From the NCBI GenBank assembly GCA_902628275.1, contig CACOMI010000005.1, positions 1 through 64,000 on the forward strand: DNA of 64,000 bases, read 5' to 3'. Position numbers and translations under genes: made by a program. Shown here piece after piece: positions 1-8,314 of this stretch (position 1 is its first letter; every line of letters begins with the position of its first letter). This DNA comes from an uncultured Pelagibacteraceae bacterium. Its GTDB lineage: Bacteria; Pseudomonadota; Alphaproteobacteria; Pelagibacterales; Pelagibacteraceae. Under the pieces are notes generated by a model. That model worked only from the letters and a program-made list of their open reading frames with translations. It was not told the DNA's origin and made no database searches.

Positions 1-1014
1 ACTGCTTTAAAAAGTAAAATCCATGTTATTACACCTAATAAAGCTTTAATCTCAAAACATGGAAATGAATTAGCAAAACTTGCAGAAAAAAATAAAGTTA
101 ATTTAGAATTTGAAGCATCAGTTGCTGGTGGTATCCCAATATTAAGATCTATTAAAGAAGGATTAGCAACAAACAAATTATCAAAAGTTTATGGAATTTT
201 GAATGGTACTTCAAATTATATTTTATCTGAAATGGAAAATTCAGATGAAAATTTTGCAGATGTTTTAAAAAAAGCGCAGATGCTAGGTTATGCTGAACCT
301 GGTAATCCTAAATTAGACCTAAATGGTTTTGATGCATTTGCTAAAGTAAGAATTTTATCTGCATTAGCTTTTAGTAGTAAAATTTCAAAACACAAATGTC
401 TAATGGAAGGAATAGAAAAAATTGAATTAAAAGATATTAAAATTGCGAACCAATTAGATTTAAGAATAAAGCTTCTTGGCATAACTGAGTTAAAAAGTAA
501 TCAACTTTTTGAAACTGTTCATCCGTGTTTAGTAAGTAAAAAATCTTATATTGGTAATGTAAATGGTGTGATGAATGCAGTTATTCTTCAAGGAAAACCT
601 GTTGGTGAAAGTGTATTACAAGGGGAGGGGGCTGGGCCTGGACCTACGTCCTCATCATTACTTTCTGATTTATTATCTATTTTGCGTGGGAATATAAAAA
701 AACCTTTTGGTGTTAGTGTTTCAAAGCTCAAATCTTTAAAACCGTATAATGTAAAAAGTTATGTAAATTCTTTATATTTAAGGTTTGAGGTAAAAGATAA
801 GCCTGGCGTATTATCTGAAATAACTAATCGTTTAGCTAAATACAAAATTTCAGTTAAAAGGCTAATACAGACACCTGATAAGAAAAACAATAAGGCAACA
901 ATTGTTATTATTACTCACAAAACAACTGAAAATAATATTCATAATTGTTTGTCTATTTTTAAAAAAAATAAAAATATTTTGAAAACACCAACATTAATTA
1001 GATTGCTTGGTTGA
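1..1014 (+). CDS. hom: Homoserine dehydrogenase, 5'-truncated by window edge
   Basis: NADPH-dependent reduction of aspartate semialdehyde to homoserine, the branch to threonine and methionine. The frame is open from base 1, so the N-terminal nucleotide-binding part lies outside the window; about 337 of roughly 430 residues are visible. The catalytic domain shows the family stretch VITPNKALIS and later EASVAGGIPI and GILNGTSNYIL. The last ~80 residues form an ACT domain (RFEVKDKPGVLSEITNRLA), which in this family binds threonine for feedback inhibition. The internal ATG at 205 is inside the conserved GILNGTSNYIL region and is not a start. The stop TGA at 1012-1014 shares its A with the ATG of the next gene. 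Confidence 0.95.
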   Translation, partial: TALKSKIHVITPNKALISKHGNELAKLAEKNKVNLEFEASVAGGIPILRSIKEGLATNKLSKVYGILNGTSNYILSEMENSDENFADVLKKAQMLGYAEPGNPKLDLNGFDAFAKVRILSALAFSSKISKHKCLMEGIEKIELKDIKIANQLDLRIKLLGITELKSNQLFETVHPCLVSKKSYIGNVNGVMNAVILQGKPVGESVLQGEGAGPGPTSSSLLSDLLSILRGNIKKPFGVSVSKLKSLKPYNVKSYVNSLYLRFEVKDKPGVLSEITNRLAKYKISVKRLIQTPDKKNNKATIVIITHKTTENNIHNCLSIFKKNKNILKTPTLIRLLG

Positions 1015-1913
1015 TGGAAATTTACTTAAAACTTTTTGAAGTTTTATTTCCAGTGTTCCTAATAGTTGGACTTGGATATCATTTGGGTAAAAAAAATCCA
1101 GATTTTGATACTTCATTTATAACAACATATGCTGGTAATTTTGGAACACCAGCTCTTGTTATTTTTGCTATCACAGCGGGTGGTGTTACTTTTGACGTTT
1201 TTAAGGAGTATTTTGGTTATTCGATTATTTTATTAAGTCTGTTTGGTGTTGTTGGGTTAATATTTCTAATACTCATGAAAAAAGACTATATTCGAGAATT
1301 ACCTACTTTTATTTTACCAAATACTGGAAATATGGGTATACCTATATGCTTATTCGCTTATGGTGAATTAGGTATGGGTATAGCTGCAGCAATTTCATCT
1401 TTAATTGTTTTACTGCATTTTACACTTAATATATTTTTAGCAAAACGAGCTTTTGATTTTAAAACTATACTAAAAAGTCCATCTTTTTATGCAATTTTAA
1501 TAACTGTGCTCTTTTTATATTTTGAAATACCGTTTCCTCAATTTGTATTAAATACTGTAATGCTTTTAGCTTACGGTATGATTGTAATGATCTTAATGTC
1601 TCTTGGTGTAGCTCTTACACAAATGAAAGTATTTTCTTTTAAAGATGCATTAATAACATCCTTTGGAAGAGTAATAATTGGACCTATTATTGGATTTGCT
1701 GTTATTAAATTTTTTAATTTATCCGGAATACCAGCGGGTGTTCTTTTAATACAATCTTGCATGCCTAGTGCAATCTTGTGTTATTTGATTGCTCACATGT
1801 ACTCACCTAAAGAAATTGTAGACAATATTTCTAGTACAATTGTAGTATCTACAATCATGTCATTATTTACTATCCCAATTACATTATTCTTTGCTTTAAA
1901 ATACTTCTATTAA
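1014..1913 (+). CDS. AEC-family (auxin efflux carrier-like) permease
   Basis: Integral inner-membrane protein of 299 residues with about ten hydrophobic segments in two halves, the typical AEC layout. Each half carries a helix-breaking conserved patch: GNFGTPALVIFA in the first half, PNTGNMGIPICLFAYGELG in the middle, and a C-terminal half with LLIQSCMPSAILCYLIA. Family members export or import small organic anions such as malate or malonate; the substrate here cannot be read. I prefer the ATG at 1014 (overlapping the hom stop) to the TTG at 1011 one codon upstream. Translation is probably coupled to hom. Confidence 0.85.
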   Translation: MEIYLKLFEVLFPVFLIVGLGYHLGKKNPDFDTSFITTYAGNFGTPALVIFAITAGGVTFDVFKEYFGYSIILLSLFGVVGLIFLILMKKDYIRELPTFILPNTGNMGIPICLFAYGELGMGIAAAISSLIVLLHFTLNIFLAKRAFDFKTILKSPSFYAILITVLFLYFEIPFPQFVLNTVMLLAYGMIVMILMSLGVALTQMKVFSFKDALITSFGRVIIGPIIGFAVIKFFNLSGIPAGVLLIQSCMPSAILCYLIAHMYSPKEIVDNISSTIVVSTIMSLFTIPITLFFALKYFY

Positions 1914-1929
1914 GAGATACCTTTCTTTT

Positions 1930-2784
1930 ATGAAGGCTATAATTTTGAATGCGTCTGCTTGGATGATTGTTCCAATAATGGATGCATTTGCCAAGTATTT
2001 AAGTTCCTCAATGGATGTTCTTCAAATTACATGGGCTAGGTATTTTTTTACTGTAGTTTTTACTTTCTCGTTAATGATTATCTTTTATAGGCAATCATTA
2101 GTATGGACAAAAAAACCAGCACTACAATTAACTAGAGGGTTAATTTTTGTTTTTTCAACTTATTTATTCTTTTATGCAATATCTAAAATATCTCTTCCTA
2201 AAGCGCTAACATTAGCTTTTGTTGCTCCAATTTGTGTTACAGCTTTATCCCCATTATTTTTAAATGAGAAAGTAGGGATGAAAAGGTGGACAGCTGTATT
2301 GATAGGATTTATTGGTACACTGATAGTAATAAGACCGGGTTTTATCGAGCTTAATTTTGCTACAATGGCCGCTTTAGGTTGCGGTATTTGTTATGGATTT
2401 TATCTTATAATTACCAGGAAATTGAGTAGTTCAGATAATCCACTCTTAACACTTTTATTATCAGGTTTGATAGGAACTATAATATTAAGCTTATTTGTGC
2501 CTTCTATCTGGGTAAATCCAACATTAAATCAATGGATTTTGATGGCTTTAATCGGCCTCATAGCCTCTGTAACGCATCTTTTTCTCATATTGTCTCTGAA
2601 ATACGCTGATGCATCTAAATTAGCTCCTTTGGGCTATACAGAGATAATTACAAATATACTTATTAGTTACTATTTCTTTCATGAATTGCCTGATAATTGG
2701 ACTTATTTAGGTTTATTTATTATCGTTCTTAGTGGGCTATATATTTCTAGGAGAGAATATTTGCTTAGTCGTTCTTATAATTAG
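1930..2784 (+). CDS. EamA/DMT-family transporter
   Basis: 284-residue membrane protein with ten predicted hydrophobic helices arranged as two EamA repeats (roughly residues 1-135 and 145-275). Typical DMT features are the basic PALQLTRGLIF stretch, the LNEKVGMKRW loop ending repeat 1, GTLIVIRPGF after it, and LAPLGYTEIITNILISYYFF in repeat 2. Family members are metabolite exporters or uptake permeases for amino acids, nucleosides or related compounds; no specific substrate is evident. It follows the AEC gene by 16 bp on the same strand and probably shares its transcript. Confidence 0.85.
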   Translation: MKAIILNASAWMIVPIMDAFAKYLSSSMDVLQITWARYFFTVVFTFSLMIIFYRQSLVWTKKPALQLTRGLIFVFSTYLFFYAISKISLPKALTLAFVAPICVTALSPLFLNEKVGMKRWTAVLIGFIGTLIVIRPGFIELNFATMAALGCGICYGFYLIITRKLSSSDNPLLTLLLSGLIGTIILSLFVPSIWVNPTLNQWILMALIGLIASVTHLFLILSLKYADASKLAPLGYTEIITNILISYYFFHELPDNWTYLGLFIIVLSGLYISRREYLLSRSYN

Positions 2785-3314
2785 TAAATAAATATTTACT
2801 AATATATAATGTTATACTTTAATATACACATTTAAACTGTTGTAATTATTACATAAATTAATTATATTAATAAACATAAATTAAAATAAATAATTGTGTT
2901 TATATAAGAAAAATGGAAATAATATATGCTCTTTTAAATAAACAAAGGTAAAATGGCAAGCTTAAAAGCGAAAATAAAGCACTATTCTTAAAAGTGTTTA
3001 ATATCAATAGTTTTTAAGCTAATTATACAAAAATACAAAAATTTTTATTAAACCATGTGGGTAGGGGAACAAAAATTTATAAAAAATTTTTTGAAATTAG
3101 ACGCTAAAATAAGCCTTGTTATCATTGAAAAGTAGAGCAATGCAGTTATAGAATATGTGTTTTAAACGGCCATAGAGGTGCTTTATTTTGCTATATCTCG
3201 ATATATAGTACAACTGAAGGGTGCATAACACTATTCATGCTAAAATACGCTTAAATATTGAAAAAACATTGATTTTACTCGTGTTTTTGACCATAAAATA
3301 GTCCAAAAAAGCTA
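2785..3314. other. 530-bp gene-poor interval
   Basis: No convincing protein gene was found on either strand, which is unusual in a window where most gaps are below 100 bp. It begins with strongly A+T-rich DNA (2785-2940), then holds more mixed-composition sequence including a GGGTAGGGGAAC patch at 3059-3070 and a nested inverted repeat at 2959-3020 (listed separately). A 26-codon ORF at 3055-3135 shows no family features. The interval lies between the transporter gene ending at 2784 and the leftward alkyltransferase gene, just outside the recombinase-bounded cassette. It could hold a small RNA, decayed sequence from earlier insertions, or both. Confidence 0.6.
2959..3020. other. Nested inverted repeat, possible structured RNA
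   Basis: An outer 9-bp perfect stem (AGCTTAAAA at 2959-2967 with TTTTAAGCT at 3012-3020) encloses a second 7-bp stem with one G-U pair (AAGCACT at 2977-2983 with AGTGTTT at 2993-2999) and a 9-nt loop. Such repeats arise by chance in A+T-rich DNA, so this is only a candidate for a small RNA or regulatory structure. Strand is not decided. Confidence 0.25.
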
Positions 3315-3584
3315 CTAAATATCAACTTTTTCAGATCTCAATAAACGCTGCTTAGTCTTAATTCCACCTCTCCCTGAGTACCCACCAAGCCCTCCATCGG
3401 ACCGAATTACTCTATGGCATGGTATTTTGGGGGCATAAGGGTTTTTTCCACATGCATTAGCTACAGCACGCGCTGATTTAGGGCTTTTTATAGCTATTGC
3501 TATCTGTTTATAGGTTTTAACAGTGCCTTTTGGTATAGTTTTAAGGTAATTCCAGACTTTTAATTGAAATTTAGTGCCTTTCAT
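3315..3584 (-). CDS. ogt: MGMT-family DNA alkyltransferase, single-domain
   Basis: 89-residue protein covering only the C-terminal, DNA-binding and active-site domain of O6-methylguanine-DNA methyltransferases (full-length members are about 160-180 residues). It has the helix-turn-helix with the arginine finger (SARAVANACGKNP), the PCHRVI active-site motif with the alkyl-accepting cysteine, and the GGLGGYSGR loop. The cysteine is retained, unlike alkyltransferase-like (ATL) proteins where it is usually Trp, so suicide repair is possible. The ATG at 3584 overlaps the TGA of the upstream gene (ATGA); a TTG at 3587 is less likely. Confidence 0.85.
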   Translation of the reverse strand: MKGTKFQLKVWNYLKTIPKGTVKTYKQIAIAIKSPKSARAVANACGKNPYAPKIPCHRVIRSDGGLGGYSGRGGIKTKQRLLRSEKVDI

Positions 3585-3772
3585 CAATAAAAATTTAAAA
3601 TAATGAAGCAGACAATAAAGAAAACAGTTAAAATTGAAAGATAAATAGTTTCCAGTGTTTTTCCAGATTTTCTATAATTAATAAAGCTCAATATTGCAAA
3701 ACCAAAAGATGTTATTAAGAAATATATCGGTTCAATTACTCCGTCTATGCCCATCTTTAAATAATATTTCAT
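3584..3772 (-). CDS. Small two-helix membrane protein, unknown
   Basis: 62 residues with two hydrophobic segments (about 14-32 and 44-61) separated by a short basic loop, NYRKSGKTLE. No family recognised. It overlaps the alkyltransferase start by ATGA and the two are likely co-translated, which is the main reason to believe it is real. The region upstream (3773-3889) separates it from the divergently transcribed recombinase. Confidence 0.55.
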   Translation of the reverse strand: MKYYLKMGIDGVIEPIYFLITSFGFAILSFINYRKSGKTLETIYLSILTVFFIVCFIILNFY

Positions 3773-3851
3773 ACTTGCTGTTCTAACAATGCCATTAATT
3801 GTCCTTTAAATTAATAAATTATTTTATTTGACATTATAAAACACTTGATAT

Positions 3852-3886
3852 ATTACTAACGATAATTAATTGTTATCAATAGTAAT
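3852..3886. repeat. 14-7-14 bp inverted repeat before recombinase gene
   Basis: Left arm ATTACTAACGATAA (3852-3865) and right arm TTATCAATAGTAAT (3873-3886) are inverted repeats with 12 of 14 positions paired, separated by the 7-bp spacer TTAATTG. The right arm ends 3 bp before the recombinase ATG at 3890. Arm and spacer lengths resemble tyrosine-recombinase core sites (for example lox or dif type). Alternatives are an autoregulatory operator, or an mRNA hairpin blocking ribosome access, since no Shine-Dalgarno sequence is visible. Confidence 0.4.
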
Positions 3887-3889
3887 TAT

Positions 3890-4843
3890 ATGAATGAACT
3901 TATAACAGACCTAAAATTGCTTCATGAAGCAACTCTAAATAACCTTAAAAGCTCTAAGGCAAATAATACTTTAAGAGCTTATAAATCTGACTTTAAAGAC
4001 TTCGGAGTTTTTTGTACAAAGCATGGGTTAAATCCATTACCAACCGAGCCAAAAATAGTTTCCTTATATCTAACCCATCTCTCTAAAAATTCAAAAATAA
4101 GCACTTTAAGAAGAAGATTAGTATCAATAAGCATGGTTCATAGGCTTAAAGGACATTATCTAGACACCAAACATCCAATCATTGTTGAAAATTTAATGGG
4201 AATAAGAAGGGTCAAAGGAAGTATTCAGAAAGGTAAAAAACCTATATTAATCAATCATTTAAAATTAATTATTAATGCAATAAATGAGAAAAAAACTGAT
4301 GAAATCAAAAAACTTAGAGACAAATCAATAATCCTAATTGGCTTTGGGGGAGGCTTTAGAAGAACGGAACTTATATCAATTGATCATGAAGATTTAGAAT
4401 TTGTTCCTGAAGGTCTAAAAGTCATAATTAAACGATCAAAAACTGACCAATTCGGAGAAGGAATGACTAAGGGATTACCCTACTTCGATAATGAAATTTA
4501 CTGTCCTGTCACAAATCTAAAAAAATGGTTAGAAATTTCTAAAATTAAGTCTGGTCCTATTTTTACAAGATTTTCTAAAGGTTTATCATTAACAAACAAA
4601 AGATTAACTGACCAATCTGTAGTTTTATTAATGAAAGAGTATTTGAAGTTAGCAGGTATCGAAAACAAAAATTTTGCAGGTCATAGTTTAAGATCTGGTT
4701 TTGCAACAGTTGCAGCGGAATCGGGAGCTGATGAAAGAAGTATAATGGCAATGACTGGCCATAAATCAACTCAAATGGTAAGAAGATATATTAGAGAGGC
4801 AAGTTTGTTTAAAAACAATGCACTAAATAAAGTTAAAATTTAA
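3890..4843 (+). CDS. Tyrosine recombinase (phage-type integrase)
   Basis: 317 residues, XerC/D-sized. Residues about 5-100 form the SAM-like core-binding domain; about 120-310 form the catalytic domain. All catalytic residues are visible: R157 (GGGFRRTEL), K184 (RSKTDQ), H265 and R268 (GHSLRSGF), H291 (TGHKS) and nucleophile Y300 (MVRRYIR). It should therefore be active in site-specific strand exchange. Its gene is the leftmost of the glycan cassette and its TAA shares an A with the ATG of a glycosyltransferase (TAATG). A 14-7-14 inverted repeat lies just before the start codon. It is not one of the paired chromosome-dimer enzymes by context; an island integrase is the more natural reading. 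Confidence 0.93.
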   Translation: MNELITDLKLLHEATLNNLKSSKANNTLRAYKSDFKDFGVFCTKHGLNPLPTEPKIVSLYLTHLSKNSKISTLRRRLVSISMVHRLKGHYLDTKHPIIVENLMGIRRVKGSIQKGKKPILINHLKLIINAINEKKTDEIKKLRDKSIILIGFGGGFRRTELISIDHEDLEFVPEGLKVIIKRSKTDQFGEGMTKGLPYFDNEIYCPVTNLKKWLEISKIKSGPIFTRFSKGLSLTNKRLTDQSVVLLMKEYLKLAGIENKNFAGHSLRSGFATVAAESGADERSIMAMTGHKSTQMVRRYIREASLFKNNALNKVKI

Positions 4844-6087
4844 TGAAAAACAAATTAATTCTAGTTGAATCAGAGATGAGAGGACCAAAAGGACATTTTC
4901 TAGATAATTTAATAGAAACTACCAAAAGTTTTGAAAACAAAAATAAAATATATTGGATATTAAACCAGAAATTTAATAACCAAGGAACATATATTCCAAA
5001 AAATATAAAAATTTTTAAATCAATATCTAGTAACAACTTCAAAAGAAAAGAAAATAAATTATTTTATGTTTTTGAAGAAATTTTTTTATTTATTAAAAAT
5101 ATAATTCAAATATTTTTATTTTTATTTTCTTTTTTAATACAAGGAAAATTTTTACTATTTATTAAAGCACTAAAATCAAATTTTTTTTTATTACCACGAT
5201 ATTTTGGATCATTTTATAAACAATACAAAAAATTGAATATTTCAAAAAATGATAATATTTTTTTTCAAACAGCAAGGAGAAAAGATATTGCATTAATTAG
5301 TTTTTTAACAAAAATTGATAAAAACCATCCTAAGTTTCATATAAGAGTAATGTTGCCACCAAAAATAAAATTTAAAGGTTTTTTTTATTATTTGAATCAA
5401 ATGAAATACGAAATGGATAATAATAAAATTTTTATATATACATGGAGTGATTATAATTATAAGCATTTCCTGAAGAATTCAGATAGTAAGAAAGGCATAT
5501 ATAGATCAAATATTCCTTGGTCTTTTTACAATAGAAAAAATAAAAAAAAAAATCTTGTAATAGGTTTTATGGGCGATGCGAGAAAAGCAAGAGGTTTTCA
5601 CCTTCTACCAGAAATTATAAATTATTTAGAAAAAAGAAGTTATAAGTTTAATTATATTGTACAGTTTTCAAATATTTCAAATGATTTAGAAGATGTGAAA
5701 AAAAAATTAATTAATTTAAACAGAACAAACAAAAAAATTAAATTGATTGAGAAATATTGTGACTATAAAGAATTTAGAAATATTTTAAAAAAAATTGATA
5801 TTATGCCGATAATTCACAAGGCTGATGAAATTAATAAAATCACCTCTGGAACAATGTACTCTTGCGTATCTCATCAAATTCCAACAGTCTTACCAAAAGG
5901 AACTAACTTTATGAAAGATATACTAAAATTTAAATCATATGAAACAGCTGAAAATATAGATGATTTTGCAAATAAAATTATTAAAATTTCAAAAAAATAT
6001 GATTATTATCTTAAAAATGTTAAGTATAACTCTCACATACTTAAAAAAATTTTAAAAAATGATCCACTACAACGAAATATTACTTAG
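4843..6087 (+). CDS. Putative glycosyltransferase, GT-B-like
   Basis: 414 residues. The N-terminus starts like a GT-B fold enzyme (KLILVESEMRGPKGHFLDN), and the C-terminal half has the donor-side pattern of GT4-like enzymes: VIGFMGDARKARGFHLLPEI, then a late segment IMPIIHKADEINKITSGTMYSC. A hydrophobic stretch at about residues 75-105 suggests membrane association. The exact family and sugar are unknown. Its ATG overlaps the recombinase stop, so translation is probably coupled to the recombinase. It contains an A11 run (5542-5552), a potential slippage site. Its end overlaps the convergent dehydrogenase gene by 8 bp. Confidence 0.7.
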   Translation: MKNKLILVESEMRGPKGHFLDNLIETTKSFENKNKIYWILNQKFNNQGTYIPKNIKIFKSISSNNFKRKENKLFYVFEEIFLFIKNIIQIFLFLFSFLIQGKFLLFIKALKSNFFLLPRYFGSFYKQYKKLNISKNDNIFFQTARRKDIALISFLTKIDKNHPKFHIRVMLPPKIKFKGFFYYLNQMKYEMDNNKIFIYTWSDYNYKHFLKNSDSKKGIYRSNIPWSFYNRKNKKKNLVIGFMGDARKARGFHLLPEIINYLEKRSYKFNYIVQFSNISNDLEDVKKKLINLNRTNKKIKLIEKYCDYKEFRNILKKIDIMPIIHKADEINKITSGTMYSCVSHQIPTVLPKGTNFMKDILKFKSYETAENIDDFANKIIKISKKYDYYLKNVKYNSHILKKILKNDPLQRNIT

Positions 6088-7345
6088 TATTTTTTCCTAT
6101 TTGAATTAACTTGTGATTTATGTTTGTTGACGGCATAAATCTCCATGGATCAATCACAAGTGAATTTTCTATAAACTTCATCTTTGTAAAAAAATCATGC
6201 TTCGTTGCTACAAAGAAAGTTTGAGGCTTTTTATACCATTCATATAAATCTGAATATTTTTCAAAATCACCATCTATATAAGGATCCCATTGATTTACTT
6301 TTTTGCCTTTTTCTTCAAGCAAATTTTTTAACAAAATTGCTGGGCTACCGAGAGTTAAATTAGTTTCTGATTTAAAAGTTTTACCCAATATATTAATTGT
6401 TCTTCCATTCGTTTTTTCCACAATAATGTTAGCTAACCAATTAGTTTGATTTTCTCTTTGTAACATTATGTTTTCAAACCAATTGTGAGATATATTAAAT
6501 TTTTTTGATAAATAACTCATAGCAATATTATCACGAGGGTGACACCCTCCTCCATCACCCATACCACCTGACATATATGCTCCAGAAATTAATCTTGTAT
6601 TTGCCATTTTAAGTGCGTTAGTAACTTCATCTACATCTGTATTAGGAAGATGATAACACATTTCCATTAATGTATTTGCAAATGATATTTTTGTGGAAAT
6701 CATAGTATTGTAAGATACTTTAATCAATTCAGCATTTTCAATGGTTGTATCATAAATTGGAGCAGAACTGATAGTTTTATAAAATTCTTTGCCAACTTTT
6801 AGTGCCTTTTCGTCATCTCTTCCAAATAAAACAAATTCTGGATGTAAAAAATCTCTCATTGTTGATCCCATTGCAATGAAAAATGGGTTGTATACTAATT
6901 TTGTATGCGTACCTAGTAATGGTTTAATCTCTCTAGTTATTGTTCCAGGTAAAACAGTAGAAATTATTATTACAACTTTATCTTTACTTTGTTTTTCAAT
7001 TTCTTCACTTAAAGTTTTAATTCCATTTTTTAAATAAGTATAATCAAAATCTGCTCTTTCATTTGGTATTCTAGTAATACCTTCATATTTTTCATGATGA
7101 GGTGTTTGAATAGGTACAAAAATAATATCAGATTTTTCTACAAGTTTATCGATATCTAGTATTTCAAGTTCTGAATTAGGCAGATAATCTTCAACCCAAA
7201 TTTCTTTATAATCTATAACTTTATTTTTAATATTTTGGATAGTTTTTTTTGATATATCATAGCCAAAAACTCTATGTCCCTTACTTTCAGTTGCAAGAGC
7301 TACGGGTAATCCTAATTTACCTAAACCTAAAAAACCAATATTCAT
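6080..7345 (-). CDS. Nucleotide-sugar dehydrogenase (UDP-glucose/GDP-mannose DH family)
   Basis: 421 residues; oxidises C6 of a nucleotide sugar to a uronate with two NAD+. The N-terminal Rossmann domain starts with GFLGLGKLGLPVA; the central helix carries ENAELIKVSYN (Lys209), and the catalytic Cys268 sits in GDGGGCHPRD, where many homologues have GGSCFPKD. The C-terminal UDP-binding domain has ILGKTFKSETNLTLGSPA and a final DPWRF segment. The start at 7345 is chosen because the Rossmann motif follows at once; an upstream extension to 7384 adds an unlikely hydrophobic tail. Product sugar (for example glucuronate or an N-acetylhexosaminuronate) cannot be told. Part of the leftward glycan run. 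Confidence 0.9.
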   Translation of the reverse strand: MNIGFLGLGKLGLPVALATESKGHRVFGYDISKKTIQNIKNKVIDYKEIWVEDYLPNSELEILDIDKLVEKSDIIFVPIQTPHHEKYEGITRIPNERADFDYTYLKNGIKTLSEEIEKQSKDKVVIIISTVLPGTITREIKPLLGTHTKLVYNPFFIAMGSTMRDFLHPEFVLFGRDDEKALKVGKEFYKTISSAPIYDTTIENAELIKVSYNTMISTKISFANTLMEMCYHLPNTDVDEVTNALKMANTRLISGAYMSGGMGDGGGCHPRDNIAMSYLSKKFNISHNWFENIMLQRENQTNWLANIIVEKTNGRTINILGKTFKSETNLTLGSPAILLKNLLEEKGKKVNQWDPYIDGDFEKYSDLYEWYKKPQTFFVATKHDFFTKMKFIENSLVIDPWRFMPSTNINHKLIQIGKNTK

Positions 7346-7399
7346 AATAATCTTATTTAACCCTAAAAGAAATAAAATCCACAAAATTTTACTAAAATA

Positions 7400-8314
7400 T
7401 TATTTAAAATTTGAAAATTTTAGATATAAATACTGAATTCGATCCAATGTTACTTTAATATAATAACTAATTGATTTTACCGGATCATTTAAAGGACCAT
7501 TGTACCTCTTGAAAGTAAACATATTATTTTTATTTATGCCTGAATTTAAATAAAAAGTTTCAAAAAAATTAATACTAATTTTCCATTTTTTAATAAAAAT
7601 TTTATTTCCACGGCTACCATTGTAAGTAAATATATTTTTTGGTTTCTTTCTAGTTGTTATAGACCCAAAATGGTAAACTAAACTAGAACCTATACCTTTA
7701 AATATTCGAATATTATTTTTCCATAACTTCATTGCAAAATCTGAGTCGTCACCTCCCGTTGGAAAAAATTCCTCACTCCATCCACCAACTTTTTTCCATA
7801 TATCTTTGTGTACCAGACCTGGACATTTAGTAGTTCCTTGAAAATCAAAAATTTTAATATTTTCTAAGTTATTTATTAATTTAATTTCATCAAATTTATT
7901 ATAAGTGATGCCAGCATTAAATTTTGGAGGGAAAGAATTTTTTTTTAAATTATAATCTTCTACTGCTCCGATCATTGTACCTGATAGGTAGAAATTCTTA
8001 TGCCCTATGGCATTTACTTCATCGATTAAATTTTTATCCCAATCTGGGCAATAATAGAAATCGTCATGAGAAATTAAGATATAATTAAATTTTGATAATA
8101 TAGATGCTTTATTAAGAGCTTTTGGCATACCTATATTATCAGTGCTAAATGTATAATCGAAACCATTATTTTTAACATAATCTAAAGTCCCATCACTTCC
8201 TTCATTAATATGGATAATTATTTGATGATCAAAATTTGAATTTTTTTTAATGCTATTTATACAAATTTTAAGATATTCCAAATTATTGTATGATGGTATT
8301 AAAATAGAAAACAT
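7400..8314 (-). CDS. GT2-family (GT-A) glycosyltransferase
   Basis: 304 residues. The N-terminal nucleotide-binding strand reads MFSILIPSYNNLEYLKICI, as in GT2 enzymes, and the metal-binding acidic motif is in LISHDDFYYCPDW. An acceptor-side segment with GGWSEEFFPTGGDDSDFAMKL carries the usual ED-like acidic cluster. Predicted to add one sugar to a surface glycan on the cytoplasmic face. ATG at 8314 overlaps the TGA of the epimerase gene (ATGA), so the two are probably translated together; a TTG one codon upstream is rejected. Confidence 0.88.
   Translation of the reverse strand: MFSILIPSYNNLEYLKICINSIKKNSNFDHQIIIHINEGSDGTLDYVKNNGFDYTFSTDNIGMPKALNKASILSKFNYILISHDDFYYCPDWDKNLIDEVNAIGHKNFYLSGTMIGAVEDYNLKKNSFPPKFNAGITYNKFDEIKLINNLENIKIFDFQGTTKCPGLVHKDIWKKVGGWSEEFFPTGGDDSDFAMKLWKNNIRIFKGIGSSLVYHFGSITTRKKPKNIFTYNGSRGNKIFIKKWKISINFFETFYLNSGINKNNMFTFKRYNGPLNDPVKSISYYIKVTLDRIQYLYLKFSNFK

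Noticed and set aside
3055-3135. 26-codon frame with ATG in the gene-poor interval
   Set aside because: No ribosome binding site, no hydrophobic or domain pattern, and length expected by chance.
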